Shown piece by piece: positions 22,949 through 32,046 of a stretch of DNA of 64,000 bases. How positions within the stretch are numbered: position 1 is the first letter of the stretch; every line of letters begins with the position of its first letter. The notes under the pieces are model-generated. The model was not told where the DNA came from, did not search any database, and saw only the letters and a program-made list of their open reading frames with translations. A program made the position numbers and the translations under genes. The DNA is from Sphingopyxis sp. JAI108 (lineage in GTDB: Bacteria > Pseudomonadota > Alphaproteobacteria > Sphingomonadales > Sphingomonadaceae). Where the stretch lies: the NCBI RefSeq assembly GCF_013410105.1, contig NZ_JACCCJ010000004.1, forward strand, positions 186,001 to 250,000, written 5' to 3'.

Positions 22949-23959
22949 TCAGCGTTCGGCCCGGCGCTTCCCGTGAGCCTCGTCGGCAACCGGATCGGCA
23001 GCGCCTCCGTTCGCGGCGTCCAGATGCGCCTCGATCTTGTGAAGGCGGATAAGCCCGGCTTCGATCAGCTTGCGGTTCGCGGCGATCAGGTCGGCGAGCA
23101 GGCCCATCACCGCAACCATCGCGCCAAGCACCAGCAACGCGCCGCCGATCACCAGCGACTGGACATGCCCGTCGCCCCCGCCCTGCAGGAAAAAGATCAG
23201 GAAACGCACGATCGGAACAACACCCACGAACGCGATTGCCAGCCCGAGCCCGACGAAGGCACGTAGCGGGTTATAGGTCGTATAGGCGCGCGCCATCGTG
23301 ATACCGGTGTTGACGATGAAGCGCGGGATCGATTTGAACAGGCGCGACGGGCGCAGCGTTGCATTGGTGCGGATCGGCACGCTGAGGATCGACAGGCGCT
23401 TGCGCCCGGCCTGGATCAGCATGTCGGTCGTGTAGCTGAATTCGGTCGTGATATTGATGCGCTGTGCCGCCTCGCGGCTGATCGCGCGAAATCCGCTGAC
23501 CGCGTCCGAAACCTGCACGTTGGCGAGGCGCTGGACCATCGCGCTGCCCAGCGCCTGCAACCGGCGTTTGACCGGGCCGAAATGTTCATTGTCGCCGACG
23601 CCACGGTCGCCGACGACGATATCGGCGCGCCCGTCGATGATCGGCGCGACAATCTTGGCGATATCTTCGCCGACATATTGGCCATCGGCGTCGGTGTTGA
23701 CGATGATATCGGCACCGGCGGCAAGCGCTGCGTCGATGCCCGAGCGGAACGCCGCGGCGAGCCCGCGATTGGTGCGGTGGCGCACGACATGGTGCACGCC
23801 CCACATGCGGGCGACCTGCGCCGTATTGTCGCTGCTGCCATCGTCGATGACGAGGATTTCGATCGTGTCGATGCCGTCGATCTTGCGGGGCAAGGCCGCA
23901 AGGGTAGCCGGAAGGTCTTCGGCCTCGTTCAGGCAGGGAATCTGGATGACCAGCTTCAT
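22949..23959 (-). CDS. Polyprenyl-phosphate-type GT2 glycosyltransferase (DPM1/GtrB-like), 336 aa
   Basis: GT-A catalytic domain with VIQIPCLNEAEDLP at the N-terminus, VIDDGSSDNT, and the metal-binding NTDADGQY; DAVSGFRAISREA fits the acceptor-helix region. Two C-terminal transmembrane segments follow (about residues 215-240 and 255-285), as in enzymes that load sugars onto polyprenyl phosphate. ATG at 23959 is used because homology starts at MKLVIQIPC; an in-frame TTG 29 codons upstream is possible. First gene of the operon with the two GT-C genes. Confidence 0.88.
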   Translation of the reverse strand: MKLVIQIPCLNEAEDLPATLAALPRKIDGIDTIEILVIDDGSSDNTAQVARMWGVHHVVRHRTNRGLAAAFRSGIDAALAAGADIIVNTDADGQYVGEDIAKIVAPIIDGRADIVVGDRGVGDNEHFGPVKRRLQALGSAMVQRLANVQVSDAVSGFRAISREAAQRINITTEFSYTTDMLIQAGRKRLSILSVPIRTNATLRPSRLFKSIPRFIVNTGITMARAYTTYNPLRAFVGLGLAIAFVGVVPIVRFLIFFLQGGGDGHVQSLVIGGALLVLGAMVAVMGLLADLIAANRKLIEAGLIRLHKIEAHLDAANGGAADPVADEAHGKRRAER

Positions 23960-24168
23960 CGCGCGAACTGCCGCCGGATCCCCATCGACCCCGATCGGCC
24001 CGCAGCCGATTTTCCGCACCCGCCCTGATCCATGGAAGTTCCCCAAAATCCGTGTCTCTGCGGCCTAGGCGCTTGTGGTTAACATCCCGCTAATGCTTAC
24101 CCCTCGCGTCATTGCCGAGGTCGATATGTTTATGATATGTTCTTTCTCGATTCTACAAGGAGAGAGCG

Positions 24169-24585
24169 ATGACCGACAAAGCCCCCCGCGCCAGCGGCCA
24201 ATGCCATTGCGGCGAAATCCGCTATTCGATGAGCACCGCGGTGCAGCACCATGCGCTGTGCCATTGCAGCGATTGCCGCCGCCATTCGGGCGCGCCGCTC
24301 GTCGGCTGGGCGCTCGTCGGCAACGACGAGATCGAAATCAGCGGGACGGCCAGCATCTACGCCTCATCCGAACATGGCCGCCGGCATTTCTGCGGCAATT
24401 GCGGCACCGGGCTTTTCTACACCAATGAGGCGATCTTTCCGGGCCAGATCGACGTGCAGAGCGCGACGCTCGACGACCCCGACCTGATCCCGGCGCAGGC
24501 GCAGATCCAGACCGCCGAACGCATCGGCTGGATGGAGAAGCTGAACGACCTTCCCGCCTTCGAACGCTATCCGCCTTTCGAATAG
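24169..24585 (+). CDS. GFA (CENP-V/glutathione-dependent formaldehyde-activating) family protein, 138 aa
   Basis: Zinc-binding fold with all expected cysteine pairs: QCHCGEIRYS (residues about 11-20), LCHCSDCRRHSG (about 27-38) and FCGNCGTGLFY (about 74-84). AAGGAGAGAGCG lies just before the ATG. Members bind zinc and some act on glutathione adducts, but the true substrate of most, including this one, is unknown. Its last 19 bases overlap the 3' end of the convergent serine hydrolase gene. Confidence 0.93.
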   Translation: MTDKAPRASGQCHCGEIRYSMSTAVQHHALCHCSDCRRHSGAPLVGWALVGNDEIEISGTASIYASSEHGRRHFCGNCGTGLFYTNEAIFPGQIDVQSATLDDPDLIPAQAQIQTAERIGWMEKLNDLPAFERYPPFE

Positions 24586-25946
24586 CGGCGGTCATTATCG
24601 TCGGCGGCGACGACCGACGCCACGAGTTTCGCGATGTCGAGCCGGCCCGTGCCGTCATCATAGCCCTGGCGGACGATCACGAGTTCGCGCGACGGGATGA
24701 TCACGACATATTGGCCGCGATTGCCGAAACCGCCAAAGGCGTCGGCCGGCACGCCTTCGGACCGGTCGAGCAGCCAGAAACCCGCGCCATAGCGAAACGC
24801 GCCGTCGGGCTGCGGTCCGCTCGGCGTGGTAACGAAACGGCGCCAGTCGGCGGGAAGCAGGCGCTCGCCCCGCCACATCCCGTCATTCTGATAGAGCAGC
24901 CCGAGCCGCGCGAGATCGCGCGCGGTGGTCCATACCTGACTCGACAATATATAATCGCCGTCCTTGTCATGCTCGGCGAAGGTGCGCGTCATGCCGAGCC
25001 GATCGAAGAAAGCCGCGGGGTCGAGCGGCGTCCCCGCCCTTTCGAGCGCGGCCTTCAGCGAAAGCGTCGCGAGCAACGTATCGTTGTTGGCGTAGCGATA
25101 ACGCGTGTTCGGCGGATTGAGCAGCGGCCATTGGGTGATCCACTGGCGTACCGAGGCGCCGCCCATATAGATGGCGTCGCTGCGGTTTCCGGCAGTGTCG
25201 CTGGTGAGGCCGCTCGCCATCCGCATCAGCTGTTCGGTGGTGATCGCGGCGCGCGGGTCGCCCGGTGACTGCCATTCGGCGATCGACGCGGGCTGGGTCA
25301 CATCGATCCGGCGCTGATGCACGGCATGGCCGATCAGCGTCGCCGCCATCGACTTGGCGACCGAGAAGGTGCGCTGCGCGGTGTGCATGTCGTGCCCGCC
25401 CCAATAGCGTTCGAGCGCGATGCGTCCGTTCTTGACGATCAGCAACGAACTGGTGCGGCCGCCGAATGCCTCCATATTCATCGTCGCGCGCTCGAAACTG
25501 CTCATCCCCTTGGCAATCGGCCAAGTCGCGCCCTTGTCGCCCATCGGCCAGGGCTGGGCATCGAGGTTGGGGCGCCGTTTGGCGGGGTCCACCGTCGTCG
25601 CGGACTGCGCGCCGATCGGCAGCGTGACACAGCCTTCGCGCCCGTTCCATTCGGCGATGCGCGGCGGCATGTCGGCGCGATAGGTCACGCGGACCGTTTT
25701 GGCGCGCTCGTCGACATCGGCCTTGAGCGCGCGGACATCGGCCTCGATCTCGGGATAGATGCCGGTGAGTTCGTCGCGCTCGATCGCCGCGAGCGGTTTG
25801 CCTGCGCCGTTCCAAAGCGACGAACAAACAAACGCCGCGCGATAGCCCGCCGCCCAGGCGCGGTGCAGCTCGGCATCGGGCTTCGGCGCCTGCGCCGCTG
25901 CGGGCGCAGCGCTCGCGAGAAGGAGGACGCCGAGCAGGCGCAGCAT
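24567..25946 (-). CDS. Secreted serine hydrolase, beta-lactamase family (class C-like), 459 aa
   Basis: Signal peptide MLRLLGVLLLASAAPAAAQ, then an unusual region of about 120 residues with two cysteines before the catalytic domain. The nucleophile motif SVAK sits in RTFSVAKSMAAT and the second motif YAN in RYRYANNDTLLA. The C-terminal part contains GAGFWLLDR and GGFGNRGQYVVIIPSREL, the region equivalent to the third motif. Such proteins include esterases and peptidases as well as beta-lactamases, so resistance should not be assumed. Start ATG 25946 lies 1 base past the preceding gene. Confidence 0.87.
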   Translation of the reverse strand: MLRLLGVLLLASAAPAAAQAPKPDAELHRAWAAGYRAAFVCSSLWNGAGKPLAAIERDELTGIYPEIEADVRALKADVDERAKTVRVTYRADMPPRIAEWNGREGCVTLPIGAQSATTVDPAKRRPNLDAQPWPMGDKGATWPIAKGMSSFERATMNMEAFGGRTSSLLIVKNGRIALERYWGGHDMHTAQRTFSVAKSMAATLIGHAVHQRRIDVTQPASIAEWQSPGDPRAAITTEQLMRMASGLTSDTAGNRSDAIYMGGASVRQWITQWPLLNPPNTRYRYANNDTLLATLSLKAALERAGTPLDPAAFFDRLGMTRTFAEHDKDGDYILSSQVWTTARDLARLGLLYQNDGMWRGERLLPADWRRFVTTPSGPQPDGAFRYGAGFWLLDRSEGVPADAFGGFGNRGQYVVIIPSRELVIVRQGYDDGTGRLDIAKLVASVVAADDNDRRYSKGG

Positions 25947-25947
25947 A

Positions 25948-26301
25948 TCAGGGCCGGTCGCCGAACGCCTGCCGCTGCGCCCTTCTGGCGCGATCCCACC
26001 ATGCGCGGCGCAAGACATTGGCGACCCGCTCGGGATCGTTCGACCCGAACCGGACGAGCAGCGCGTGCCAGCCTTCATAATGCGCGGTCTGCCAGAAGGT
26101 GTCGGGATCGGTTTCAAGCAGGATTTCCTTTTCATCGGGCTTGCACATCACGGCGAAACTGCCGCGTTCGCGCCCCGGCGAGGCGAGCGCCTTGCCATTG
26201 AGCTTGGGACAGGGGGTGCCGTAAAAGGACAGCATCTCGACATCGGGAAGCGCGCACGCGAAAGCGACCACATCATCCCAGCTGTCGAATGTCAGCGCCA
26301 T
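25948..26301 (-). CDS. MmcQ/YjbR-like DNA-binding-fold protein, 117 aa
   Basis: Short protein with the MmcQ/YjbR pattern: LPDVEMLSFYGTPCPKLNGKALAS, split by the usual loop, then FAVMCKPDEKEILLETDPDTFW and HYEGWHALLVR. The family adopts a 'CyaY-like' alpha/beta fold of unknown role, sometimes called double-wing DNA binding. The ATG at 26301 matches the family N-terminus. It appears cotranscribed with the following serine hydrolase (1-base gap) and the preceding secreted protein gene (14-base gap). Confidence 0.85.
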   Translation of the reverse strand: MALTFDSWDDVVAFACALPDVEMLSFYGTPCPKLNGKALASPGRERGSFAVMCKPDEKEILLETDPDTFWQTAHYEGWHALLVRFGSNDPERVANVLRRAWWDRARRAQRQAFGDRP

Positions 26302-26315
26302 ATCGCCGTTGTCGC

Positions 26316-27062
26316 TCAGTCTTCCAATGTCCCGGCGGTGACCTCTATGTCGCGCCCCAGGGGCTGCATGGGCTGGAAGCGCACGCGCGTCAACATCAGG
26401 CGGTCGCCCTGGATATCGAGGTCGAACAATGCGTTGCCGCCGCGCGGGCAGCAATCGCCGTCCCCCTCGCGCGCGACGGGGGCCGATGCGGTCATGTCGT
26501 CGAAGGCGAATTCAGCGGGGCCGCGCAGCCAATAACCCGTCGGCAGCATCTTGCCGCCCTGTTCCGACCAGTCGGACAGATCGACGCGGCGCCATCCCGG
26601 CTCGGCAGTCTCGCTCATGAAGAGCGCATCGGCATTGCCGCCGCCGCTGCCCGCAGGTGTGCCGCCGACGTAGATCAGCTGACGCTGGTCGTTATCGACG
26701 ACCAGATCGGGCGCCCCGATCGATCCCGAGCTTTCGGCGAAGCCCGCGAGGGACGCCTTGCCCGCCTTGTCCTGTGCAACGAGAACCAGCATCCGCCTTT
26801 GGGCGCCGTCGCGCGGTGCGAGCAGCATCTTCTGCCACAACAATGCGGTGCCGCGACCCGCGGGATTGATCCGCCCGCTCGCCTCGACGGTGCACTTCCC
26901 GCCGAAATCATAAAGGCATCGCTGCGCGATACCGGTGACGCGAGCGCGCGTCAGCGCGATCTTCGCCTCCACCTGCGCGGTGGTACAGCTGGTTTCGATA
27001 GTACCGCCCGGGCAGGACAGGATCGGTGTCGCTGCGGCGGCAAGGACAAGCGCCAATGCCAT
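26316..27062 (-). CDS. Hypothetical secreted cysteine-rich protein, 248 aa
   Basis: Signal peptide MALALVLAAAATPILS at the N-terminus. The mature protein has about seven cysteines (SCPGG, TSCTT, QRCLYDFGGKC, DCCPRGG), consistent with periplasmic disulfides, and a beta-rich middle (LVVDNDQRQLIYVGG). The ATG at 27062 is chosen as the start of the signal peptide. I recognise no family. It heads a probable operon with the MmcQ-type and serine hydrolase genes. Confidence 0.68.
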   Translation of the reverse strand: MALALVLAAAATPILSCPGGTIETSCTTAQVEAKIALTRARVTGIAQRCLYDFGGKCTVEASGRINPAGRGTALLWQKMLLAPRDGAQRRMLVLVAQDKAGKASLAGFAESSGSIGAPDLVVDNDQRQLIYVGGTPAGSGGGNADALFMSETAEPGWRRVDLSDWSEQGGKMLPTGYWLRGPAEFAFDDMTASAPVAREGDGDCCPRGGNALFDLDIQGDRLMLTRVRFQPMQPLGRDIEVTAGTLED

Positions 27063-27138
27063 GATGAATACCCCAGTGCCGGCGCGACCCGAGCTGGGCA
27101 AAAACTACACCCTTGCGCCTCGTGGAGCAAGGGTGACG

Positions 27139-28458
27139 TCATTCCTTCACGCGGCGCCGTTCGTCCCACCAAGCGATGCGCTCGGCGATACGCTTTTCAA
27201 AGCCGCGATCTACGGGGCGGTAGAAGTCGACCGGCGCCATGCCGTCGGGCCAGTAATTGTCGCCGGAGAAGCCGTCGGGCGCATCATGATCGTAACTGTA
27301 GCCAGCGCCATAACCCAGATCTTTCATGAGCTTGGTCGGGGCGTTGAGGATATTCGCGGGGGGCGCGAGGCTGCCCGTTTCGCGCGCGGCCGCCCACGCC
27401 GCCTTCTGCGCGGCATAGGCGGCGTTCGACTTGGGCGCGGTGGCGAGGTAGAGGCATGCCTGCACGATCGCGAGTTCGCCCTCGGGCGAACCGAGGAACT
27501 GATAGGCATCCTTCGCGGCCAAGCATTGCACAAGCGCCTGCGGGTCGGCGAGGCCGATATCCTCGCTCGCGAAACGGGTGAGTCGCCGCAGCAGGTAGAG
27601 CGGCTCCTCGCCCGCGACGAGCATCCGCGCGAGCCAGTAGAGCGCCGCCTGCGGATCCGAACCGCGCAGCGCCTTGTGGAGCGCCGAGATCAGATTGTAG
27701 TGGCCGTCGCGATCCTTGTCATAGACCGGCATCCGGCGGTGGAGGAATTGTGCCAGCTCGCCCGGATCGAGCGGTTTTTCGATCGTCACCGAAAACAGCG
27801 TTTCGACCTGGTTGAGCAGGAAGCGGCCGTCGCCGTCGGCGCTGGCGATCAGCGCCGCGCGGGCTTCGTCGGTCACGGGCAGCCGCTGGCCGATCTCTGC
27901 CTCGGCGCGCTCGATCAGCGTTCCGAGCGCGGCTTCGCCAAGGCGGTTCAGCACCAGCACCTGCGCGCGGCTGAGCAGCGCGGCGTTGAGCGCGAAGCTG
28001 GGATTTTCGGTCGTCGCGCCGACAAGCACCACGGTGCCACGTTCGACATAGGGCAGGAAGCCGTCCTGCTGCGCACGATTGAAGCGGTGGATCTCGTCGA
28101 CGAACAGCAGCGTGCGCTTGCCCGCCGCCGCCATCTTCTCGGCATCGGCAAAGGCCTGTCGCAAGTCCGCAACCCCCGAGAAGACGGCGGATAAAGGCGC
28201 GAACCGCATGCCGACCGCCTCGGCGAGCAGGCGCGCGATCGTCGTCTTGCCCGTGCCCGGCGGGCCCCAGAGGATAATCGAGGACAATTGTCCGGCGGCG
28301 ACCATCCGGCCGATCGCGCCTTCGGGGCCGGTCAGATGCTCCTGCCCCACAACCTCGGCGAGCGTGCGCGGGCGCAGCCGTTCGGCGAGCGGCGCAGGAC
28401 CGCTCGCGCCGCTTTCGCGCTGATCCGGTGCCTCACCGCCGAACAGATCCCCGGCCAT
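27139..28458 (-). CDS. rarA: Replication-associated recombination protein A (RarA/MgsA), 439 aa
   Basis: AAA+ ATPase that acts at stalled replication forks. Walker A is WGPPGTGKTT (about residues 64-73), Walker B is LLFVDEIHRFN, sensor 1 is LVGATTENPSF, and the tetramerisation/C-terminal domain includes DPQAALYWLARML and NYWPDGM near the end. Length matches the family. It starts 7 bases after the stop of a GT4 gene, an unrelated partner, so the grouping is probably positional. Confidence 0.96.
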   Translation of the reverse strand: MAGDLFGGEAPDQRESGASGPAPLAERLRPRTLAEVVGQEHLTGPEGAIGRMVAAGQLSSIILWGPPGTGKTTIARLLAEAVGMRFAPLSAVFSGVADLRQAFADAEKMAAAGKRTLLFVDEIHRFNRAQQDGFLPYVERGTVVLVGATTENPSFALNAALLSRAQVLVLNRLGEAALGTLIERAEAEIGQRLPVTDEARAALIASADGDGRFLLNQVETLFSVTIEKPLDPGELAQFLHRRMPVYDKDRDGHYNLISALHKALRGSDPQAALYWLARMLVAGEEPLYLLRRLTRFASEDIGLADPQALVQCLAAKDAYQFLGSPEGELAIVQACLYLATAPKSNAAYAAQKAAWAAARETGSLAPPANILNAPTKLMKDLGYGAGYSYDHDAPDGFSGDNYWPDGMAPVDFYRPVDRGFEKRIAERIAWWDERRRVKE

Positions 28459-28465
28459 CGGACGA

Positions 28466-29623
28466 TCAGTCCCGGCGCCGCTGTTTCTGGCGGATCAGGC
28501 GGATATAGGTATCGGCGACCGCCTGGTTTATCGCGTCCCATTGATAGGCTCCGCTTTCGCGCACCGCCGCCGCGCCATGTTCGGCGCGCAGCCGCGTATC
28601 GCGGCAATATTGTTGGAGATGGTCGGCAAAGCCGGTGATCGATCCGGGGGCGACGAGATAGCCCGTCTGTCCATGCTTGACGATGCTCGCGCTGCCCGTG
28701 GCCCGCGCGGCGACGACGGGCAGCCCGCACGCCATGGCTTCGAGCGTCACATTTCCGAAGGTTTCGGTGACCGACGGATTGAAGAAGATGTCGCACGATG
28801 CGAGCGCGTGGGCGAGATCCTCGCCGCCCTGGAACCCGACGAAATTGGCATCCGGCAGGCGCGATTCGAACCATTCGCGGGCCGGCCCCTCGCCGATCAC
28901 GACGACCTTGTGCGGTACGCCTCGCCGCTGAAGCACGTCGATGGCGTCGGCAAAGACGTCCAGCCCCTTTTCCATCACGAGCCGGCCGAGAAAGGCGATC
29001 GCGGGAACATCGTCGTCTATGCCGAGCGACCGGCGCCAAGCCATGTCGCGCCGGCCGGGGTTGAAGACCCCCTGCTCGACCCCGCGCGTCCAGATGCCGA
29101 TGTCAAAATTCATCCGCTGGTCGCGCAGCACCTGCGCAAAGCTTTCCGACGGCGCGATCAGCGCGTCGCACTTGCGATACAGCTTGCGCAGCCACGCGAC
29201 GACGACGGGTTCGAGGAACGACAGATTGTAATAGCGGAAATAGGTCTCGAAGCGCGTGTGCACCGAGCAGGCGACCGGAAGCCGCCGTCGCCGCGCCCAC
29301 GCCGCAGCCTGCCGCGACACGCGATCGGGGCTGGAGATATGGACGATATTCGGGCCAAAGGCCGCGATATCCTCGCGGACCCGCGACGAGAAATTCAAGG
29401 GAATCCGGTATTCGCTGCGTCCCGGAATCGCCATCGACGGCACGCTGACAAGGTCCCCCGTCGGTTCGAAATCGGGGTTGGCGACGGTCGGCGAATAGAC
29501 GCGCACCGCCGCGCCATGCGCCAGCAGAAAGCCGACCAGGCGATTGAGCGCCTTGTTCGCACCATCGGTGGTCATGTTGTAATTGCCGCTGAACAGGGCG
29601 ATGCGAAGGTCGGAAACTTCCAT
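28466..29623 (-). CDS. GT4 family glycosyltransferase (GDP-mannose/alpha-mannosyltransferase-like), 385 aa
   Basis: GT-B fold. The N-terminal domain has FSGNYNMTTDGANKAL with the donor-domain loop, and SVHTRFETYFRYYN. The C-terminal nucleotide-sugar domain has AFLGRLVMEKGLDVFADA, VVIGEGPARE and the E-x7-E region NPSVTETFGNVTLEAMACGLP. This resembles the MgtA/SqdX group that glycosylates lipids. Sphingomonads make glycosphingolipids, so a glycolipid role is plausible, but donor and acceptor cannot be fixed from sequence. Confidence 0.85.
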   Translation of the reverse strand: MEVSDLRIALFSGNYNMTTDGANKALNRLVGFLLAHGAAVRVYSPTVANPDFEPTGDLVSVPSMAIPGRSEYRIPLNFSSRVREDIAAFGPNIVHISSPDRVSRQAAAWARRRRLPVACSVHTRFETYFRYYNLSFLEPVVVAWLRKLYRKCDALIAPSESFAQVLRDQRMNFDIGIWTRGVEQGVFNPGRRDMAWRRSLGIDDDVPAIAFLGRLVMEKGLDVFADAIDVLQRRGVPHKVVVIGEGPAREWFESRLPDANFVGFQGGEDLAHALASCDIFFNPSVTETFGNVTLEAMACGLPVVAARATGSASIVKHGQTGYLVAPGSITGFADHLQQYCRDTRLRAEHGAAAVRESGAYQWDAINQAVADTYIRLIRQKQRRRD

Positions 29624-29664
29624 CCGGTCGCGCCTAGTCCTTTAGCCGCGCATTGGCAATTGCG

Positions 29665-30609
29665 TCAGAACTCCTCGGTCCGTTCCGACGGCGCCTCCAG
29701 GTCGATTTCGACGGGCGGATGGAGGCGCAGCCGGTGGACGCGGCGTTCGTCGGCCTCGGTCACTGCGATCCGCCAGCCGCTCGGGTGGACGAGGATCTCG
29801 CCAACCTCGGGCACATGCCCCGCGAGCACCGCGGCAAGTCCGCCCAGCGTGTCGACATCCTCGTCAACCTCGGCGAGGCGGGGGTCGATCGCTTCGCCGA
29901 CATCGTCGAGTTCGGCGCGCGCGTCGGCATCCCAGCAGCCATTTTCGCCGGGCGCGAACAACGCGGTCGGCTCGTCGTCATGCTCGTCCTCGATCTCGCC
30001 GACGATTTCCTCGACCAGATCCTCGATCGTCAGCAGGCCTTCGGTGCCCGAATATTCGTCGATGACAATCGCCAGATGGGTGCGTTTGGCGCGCATTTCG
30101 GCGAGCAGGTCGAGCACGCCCATCGATTGCGGTACATAGAGCGGCTGGCGGATGAGGTCGAGAAGCGGCGGCGGCGCGCGCCCCTCGGCGAGCACCGCGA
30201 ACACATCCTTGACGTGGATCATGCCGACGACCTCGTCGAGGTTTTCGCGATAGATCGGCAGCCGGCTGTGCCCGGCCTCGGCGAACATCGCGACGACTTC
30301 GGTGAAACTCGCGCTTTCGGGAATGGCGATGATGTCGGCGCGCGGCACCGCGACATCGTCGACGGTCTGTTCGCCGAAGTGGAGCAGGTTGCGCAGCATC
30401 TTGCGCTCGATCGGCGACAGGTCGCCGACGATATTGCTGCCGCGCCGGTCCTCGCGCTCCTCCTCGGCCTCGTCGATGACCTCTTCGATCTGCTCACGCA
30501 GCGACGGTTCCTTGTCACCGCCGAACAGCAGGTTTCTCAGTCCGGACAGCAGTCCGGACCTGCTACTGTCCTCTTCCGATCGGTTCGAAGATCCCTGGTC
30601 GTCGGGCAT
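29665..30609 (-). CDS. CorC/HlyC-type CBS-domain protein, 314 aa
   Basis: Soluble member of the hemolysin C/CorC family lacking the membrane DUF21 domain. A charged N-terminus is followed by two CBS domains (about residues 80-215: MVPRAD-like VAVPRADIIAIPE, HSRLPIYRENLDEVVGMIHVKDVF, THLAIVIDEYSGTEGLLTIEDLVEEIVGEIEDE) and the C-terminal CorC_HlyC domain. It follows ybeY by 18 bases, the usual arrangement. CorC proteins are linked to magnesium and cobalt handling; lnt, the common next gene, is not present. Confidence 0.92.
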   Translation of the reverse strand: MPDDQGSSNRSEEDSSRSGLLSGLRNLLFGGDKEPSLREQIEEVIDEAEEEREDRRGSNIVGDLSPIERKMLRNLLHFGEQTVDDVAVPRADIIAIPESASFTEVVAMFAEAGHSRLPIYRENLDEVVGMIHVKDVFAVLAEGRAPPPLLDLIRQPLYVPQSMGVLDLLAEMRAKRTHLAIVIDEYSGTEGLLTIEDLVEEIVGEIEDEHDDEPTALFAPGENGCWDADARAELDDVGEAIDPRLAEVDEDVDTLGGLAAVLAGHVPEVGEILVHPSGWRIAVTEADERRVHRLRLHPPVEIDLEAPSERTEEF

Positions 30610-30627
30610 GTGCGAAGCGTTTCCCTG

Positions 30628-31134
30628 TTAATCCTGATCCGCATATGGATTGGCGATGCCCAGCGATGCAAGGGCTTTCACTTCCAGCGCCTCCATCGCG
30701 GCGGCCGCAGCGTCGTCCATATGGTCGTATCCGACAAGATGGAGCGTGCCGTGGATGATCAGGTGCGTCGCATGATCGGCGAGCGAAATCCCCTTCTCCT
30801 CGGCCTCGCGCAGACAGGTTTCGCGCGCCAGCACGATGTCGCCAAGCAGGATTTCGCCGTCGTCGCTGTTGGCGAGGCTTTCGAGCAGATCGTCCTGAAC
30901 TTGCGGAAAGGACAGCACATTGGTCGGCTTGTCCTTCCCCCGGAAGTCGCGGTTGAGCGCGTGCACCTCGGCATCGTCGGTAAGGCGTATCGCGATCTCG
31001 ACCAGCGGTGCGGCGTGGGCGAGCGAAGCGAAGGGCGTCAGCGCCAGCGCGGCCGCTGCGGCCTCCGCAGCGCGCGCGTCCCAATCGAGGGCATCGGGCC
31101 ACGGGGCCGCGCTATGGGTTTCGACCGAAAGCAT
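30628..31134 (-). CDS. ybeY: Endoribonuclease YbeY, 168 aa
   Basis: Zinc-dependent RNase for 16S rRNA 3' maturation and ribosome quality control. The metal site HGTLHLVGYDH lies at about residues 126-136, and NRDFRGKDKPTNVLSFP plus GDIVLARE are the other conserved segments. In most alphaproteobacteria phoH lies directly upstream; here phoH is about 6 kb away (37239-38246) on the same strand, and an unrelated gene block separates them. Confidence 0.95.
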   Translation of the reverse strand: MLSVETHSAAPWPDALDWDARAAEAAAAALALTPFASLAHAAPLVEIAIRLTDDAEVHALNRDFRGKDKPTNVLSFPQVQDDLLESLANSDDGEILLGDIVLARETCLREAEEKGISLADHATHLIIHGTLHLVGYDHMDDAAAAAMEALEVKALASLGIANPYADQD

Positions 31135-31173
31135 GGTCCGGCAACTACCGGCATGGACCGGCGTTGCACAGCG

Positions 31174-32046
31174 TTAATGCATGTGCCGCAGCTTGTCGGG
31201 ATTGCGCATCACATAAATGCCCGCGATCTTGCCGTCCTCGATCTCGAGCGCGGTGGTCTGAAGCTCGCCGTCGGCCTCTCGCGTGACGAAGCCCGGCAGA
31301 CCGTTGATCATGCCGATGTGAACGAGCGTCGAGCCATATTTGCCGAACAGGACCGCAAGGCTGCGGTGCAATTTCATCACCACGTCATAACCCATGATCG
31401 GCCCCGTCGCCGCGGGCCGCTTGCCGCCGCCGTCGGCCCACATGCCGACATCGGCCGCGAGAAGCGCGCCGAGCGCACTCATGTCCCCGCTGCGCGACGC
31501 CGCGAAAAAGGCATTGGCGATCTGCATCCCCTGTTCCTTTTCGAGCTTGTAGCGCGGCCGTGCGTCGCGGACATGGGTGCGGGCGCGCGCGGCGAGCTGG
31601 CGCGTCGCCGCGGGGTCGCGGTCGATCGTCCTCGCGACTTCCTCGAACTCGACGCCGAAGACGTCGTGGAGAAGAAACGCCGCGCGTTCGAGCGGGGAGA
31701 GCCGTTCGAGCGCGAGCATCAGCGGGAGGGTGACATCGTCTTCCTCCTCTTCCTCGACCAGCGGATCGGGGAGCCATGGGCCGATGTAGGTCTCGCGCTG
31801 CGCACGCGCCGACTTGATCTGGTCGAGGCAGAGCCGCGTCACGGTGCGGCGGAGGAAGGCCGCAGGCTCGCGCACCGCGTCGCGATCGGTGCCGAGCCAG
31901 CGGATGAACGCGTCCTGCACCACATCCTCCGCATCGGCAACCGAACCGAGCATCCGGTAGGCGACGCGGGTGAGCAGCGGGCGCAGCGGGTCGAAACTCG
32001 CCGCCGCCGCCGCCGCGGTGCCGTTCCGGATACCCTCGGCGGTCAT
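31174..32046 (-). CDS. ECF41-type RNA polymerase sigma factor with C-terminal SnoaL-like domain, 290 aa
   Basis: Sigma region 2 covers about residues 20-85 (YRMLGSVADAEDVVQDAFIRW) and region 4 about 105-165. All three ECF41 signatures are present: WLPDP in the linker (91-95), DGGGK (205-209) and NPDKL near the end (282-286). The C-terminal SnoaL-like domain acts as a built-in modulator in this family, replacing an anti-sigma factor. The ATG overlaps the stop of the upstream carboxymuconolactone decarboxylase gene as TGATG. A matching promoter lies ahead of the pair, implying autoregulation. The inducing signal is unknown. Confidence 0.95.
   Translation of the reverse strand: MTAEGIRNGTAAAAAASFDPLRPLLTRVAYRMLGSVADAEDVVQDAFIRWLGTDRDAVREPAAFLRRTVTRLCLDQIKSARAQRETYIGPWLPDPLVEEEEEDDVTLPLMLALERLSPLERAAFLLHDVFGVEFEEVARTIDRDPAATRQLAARARTHVRDARPRYKLEKEQGMQIANAFFAASRSGDMSALGALLAADVGMWADGGGKRPAATGPIMGYDVVMKLHRSLAVLFGKYGSTLVHIGMINGLPGFVTREADGELQTTALEIEDGKIAGIYVMRNPDKLRHMH

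Noticed and set aside
21270..22976. Long plus-strand frame (568 codons) opposite a GT-C gene
   Set aside because: Antisense shadow; the minus strand encodes a clear membrane glycosyltransferase.
24567..25946. Reading the serine hydrolase as an antibiotic-resistance beta-lactamase
   Set aside because: SVAK and YAN motifs are shared by esterases and peptidases of the same fold, and the long N-terminal extension is unlike AmpC.
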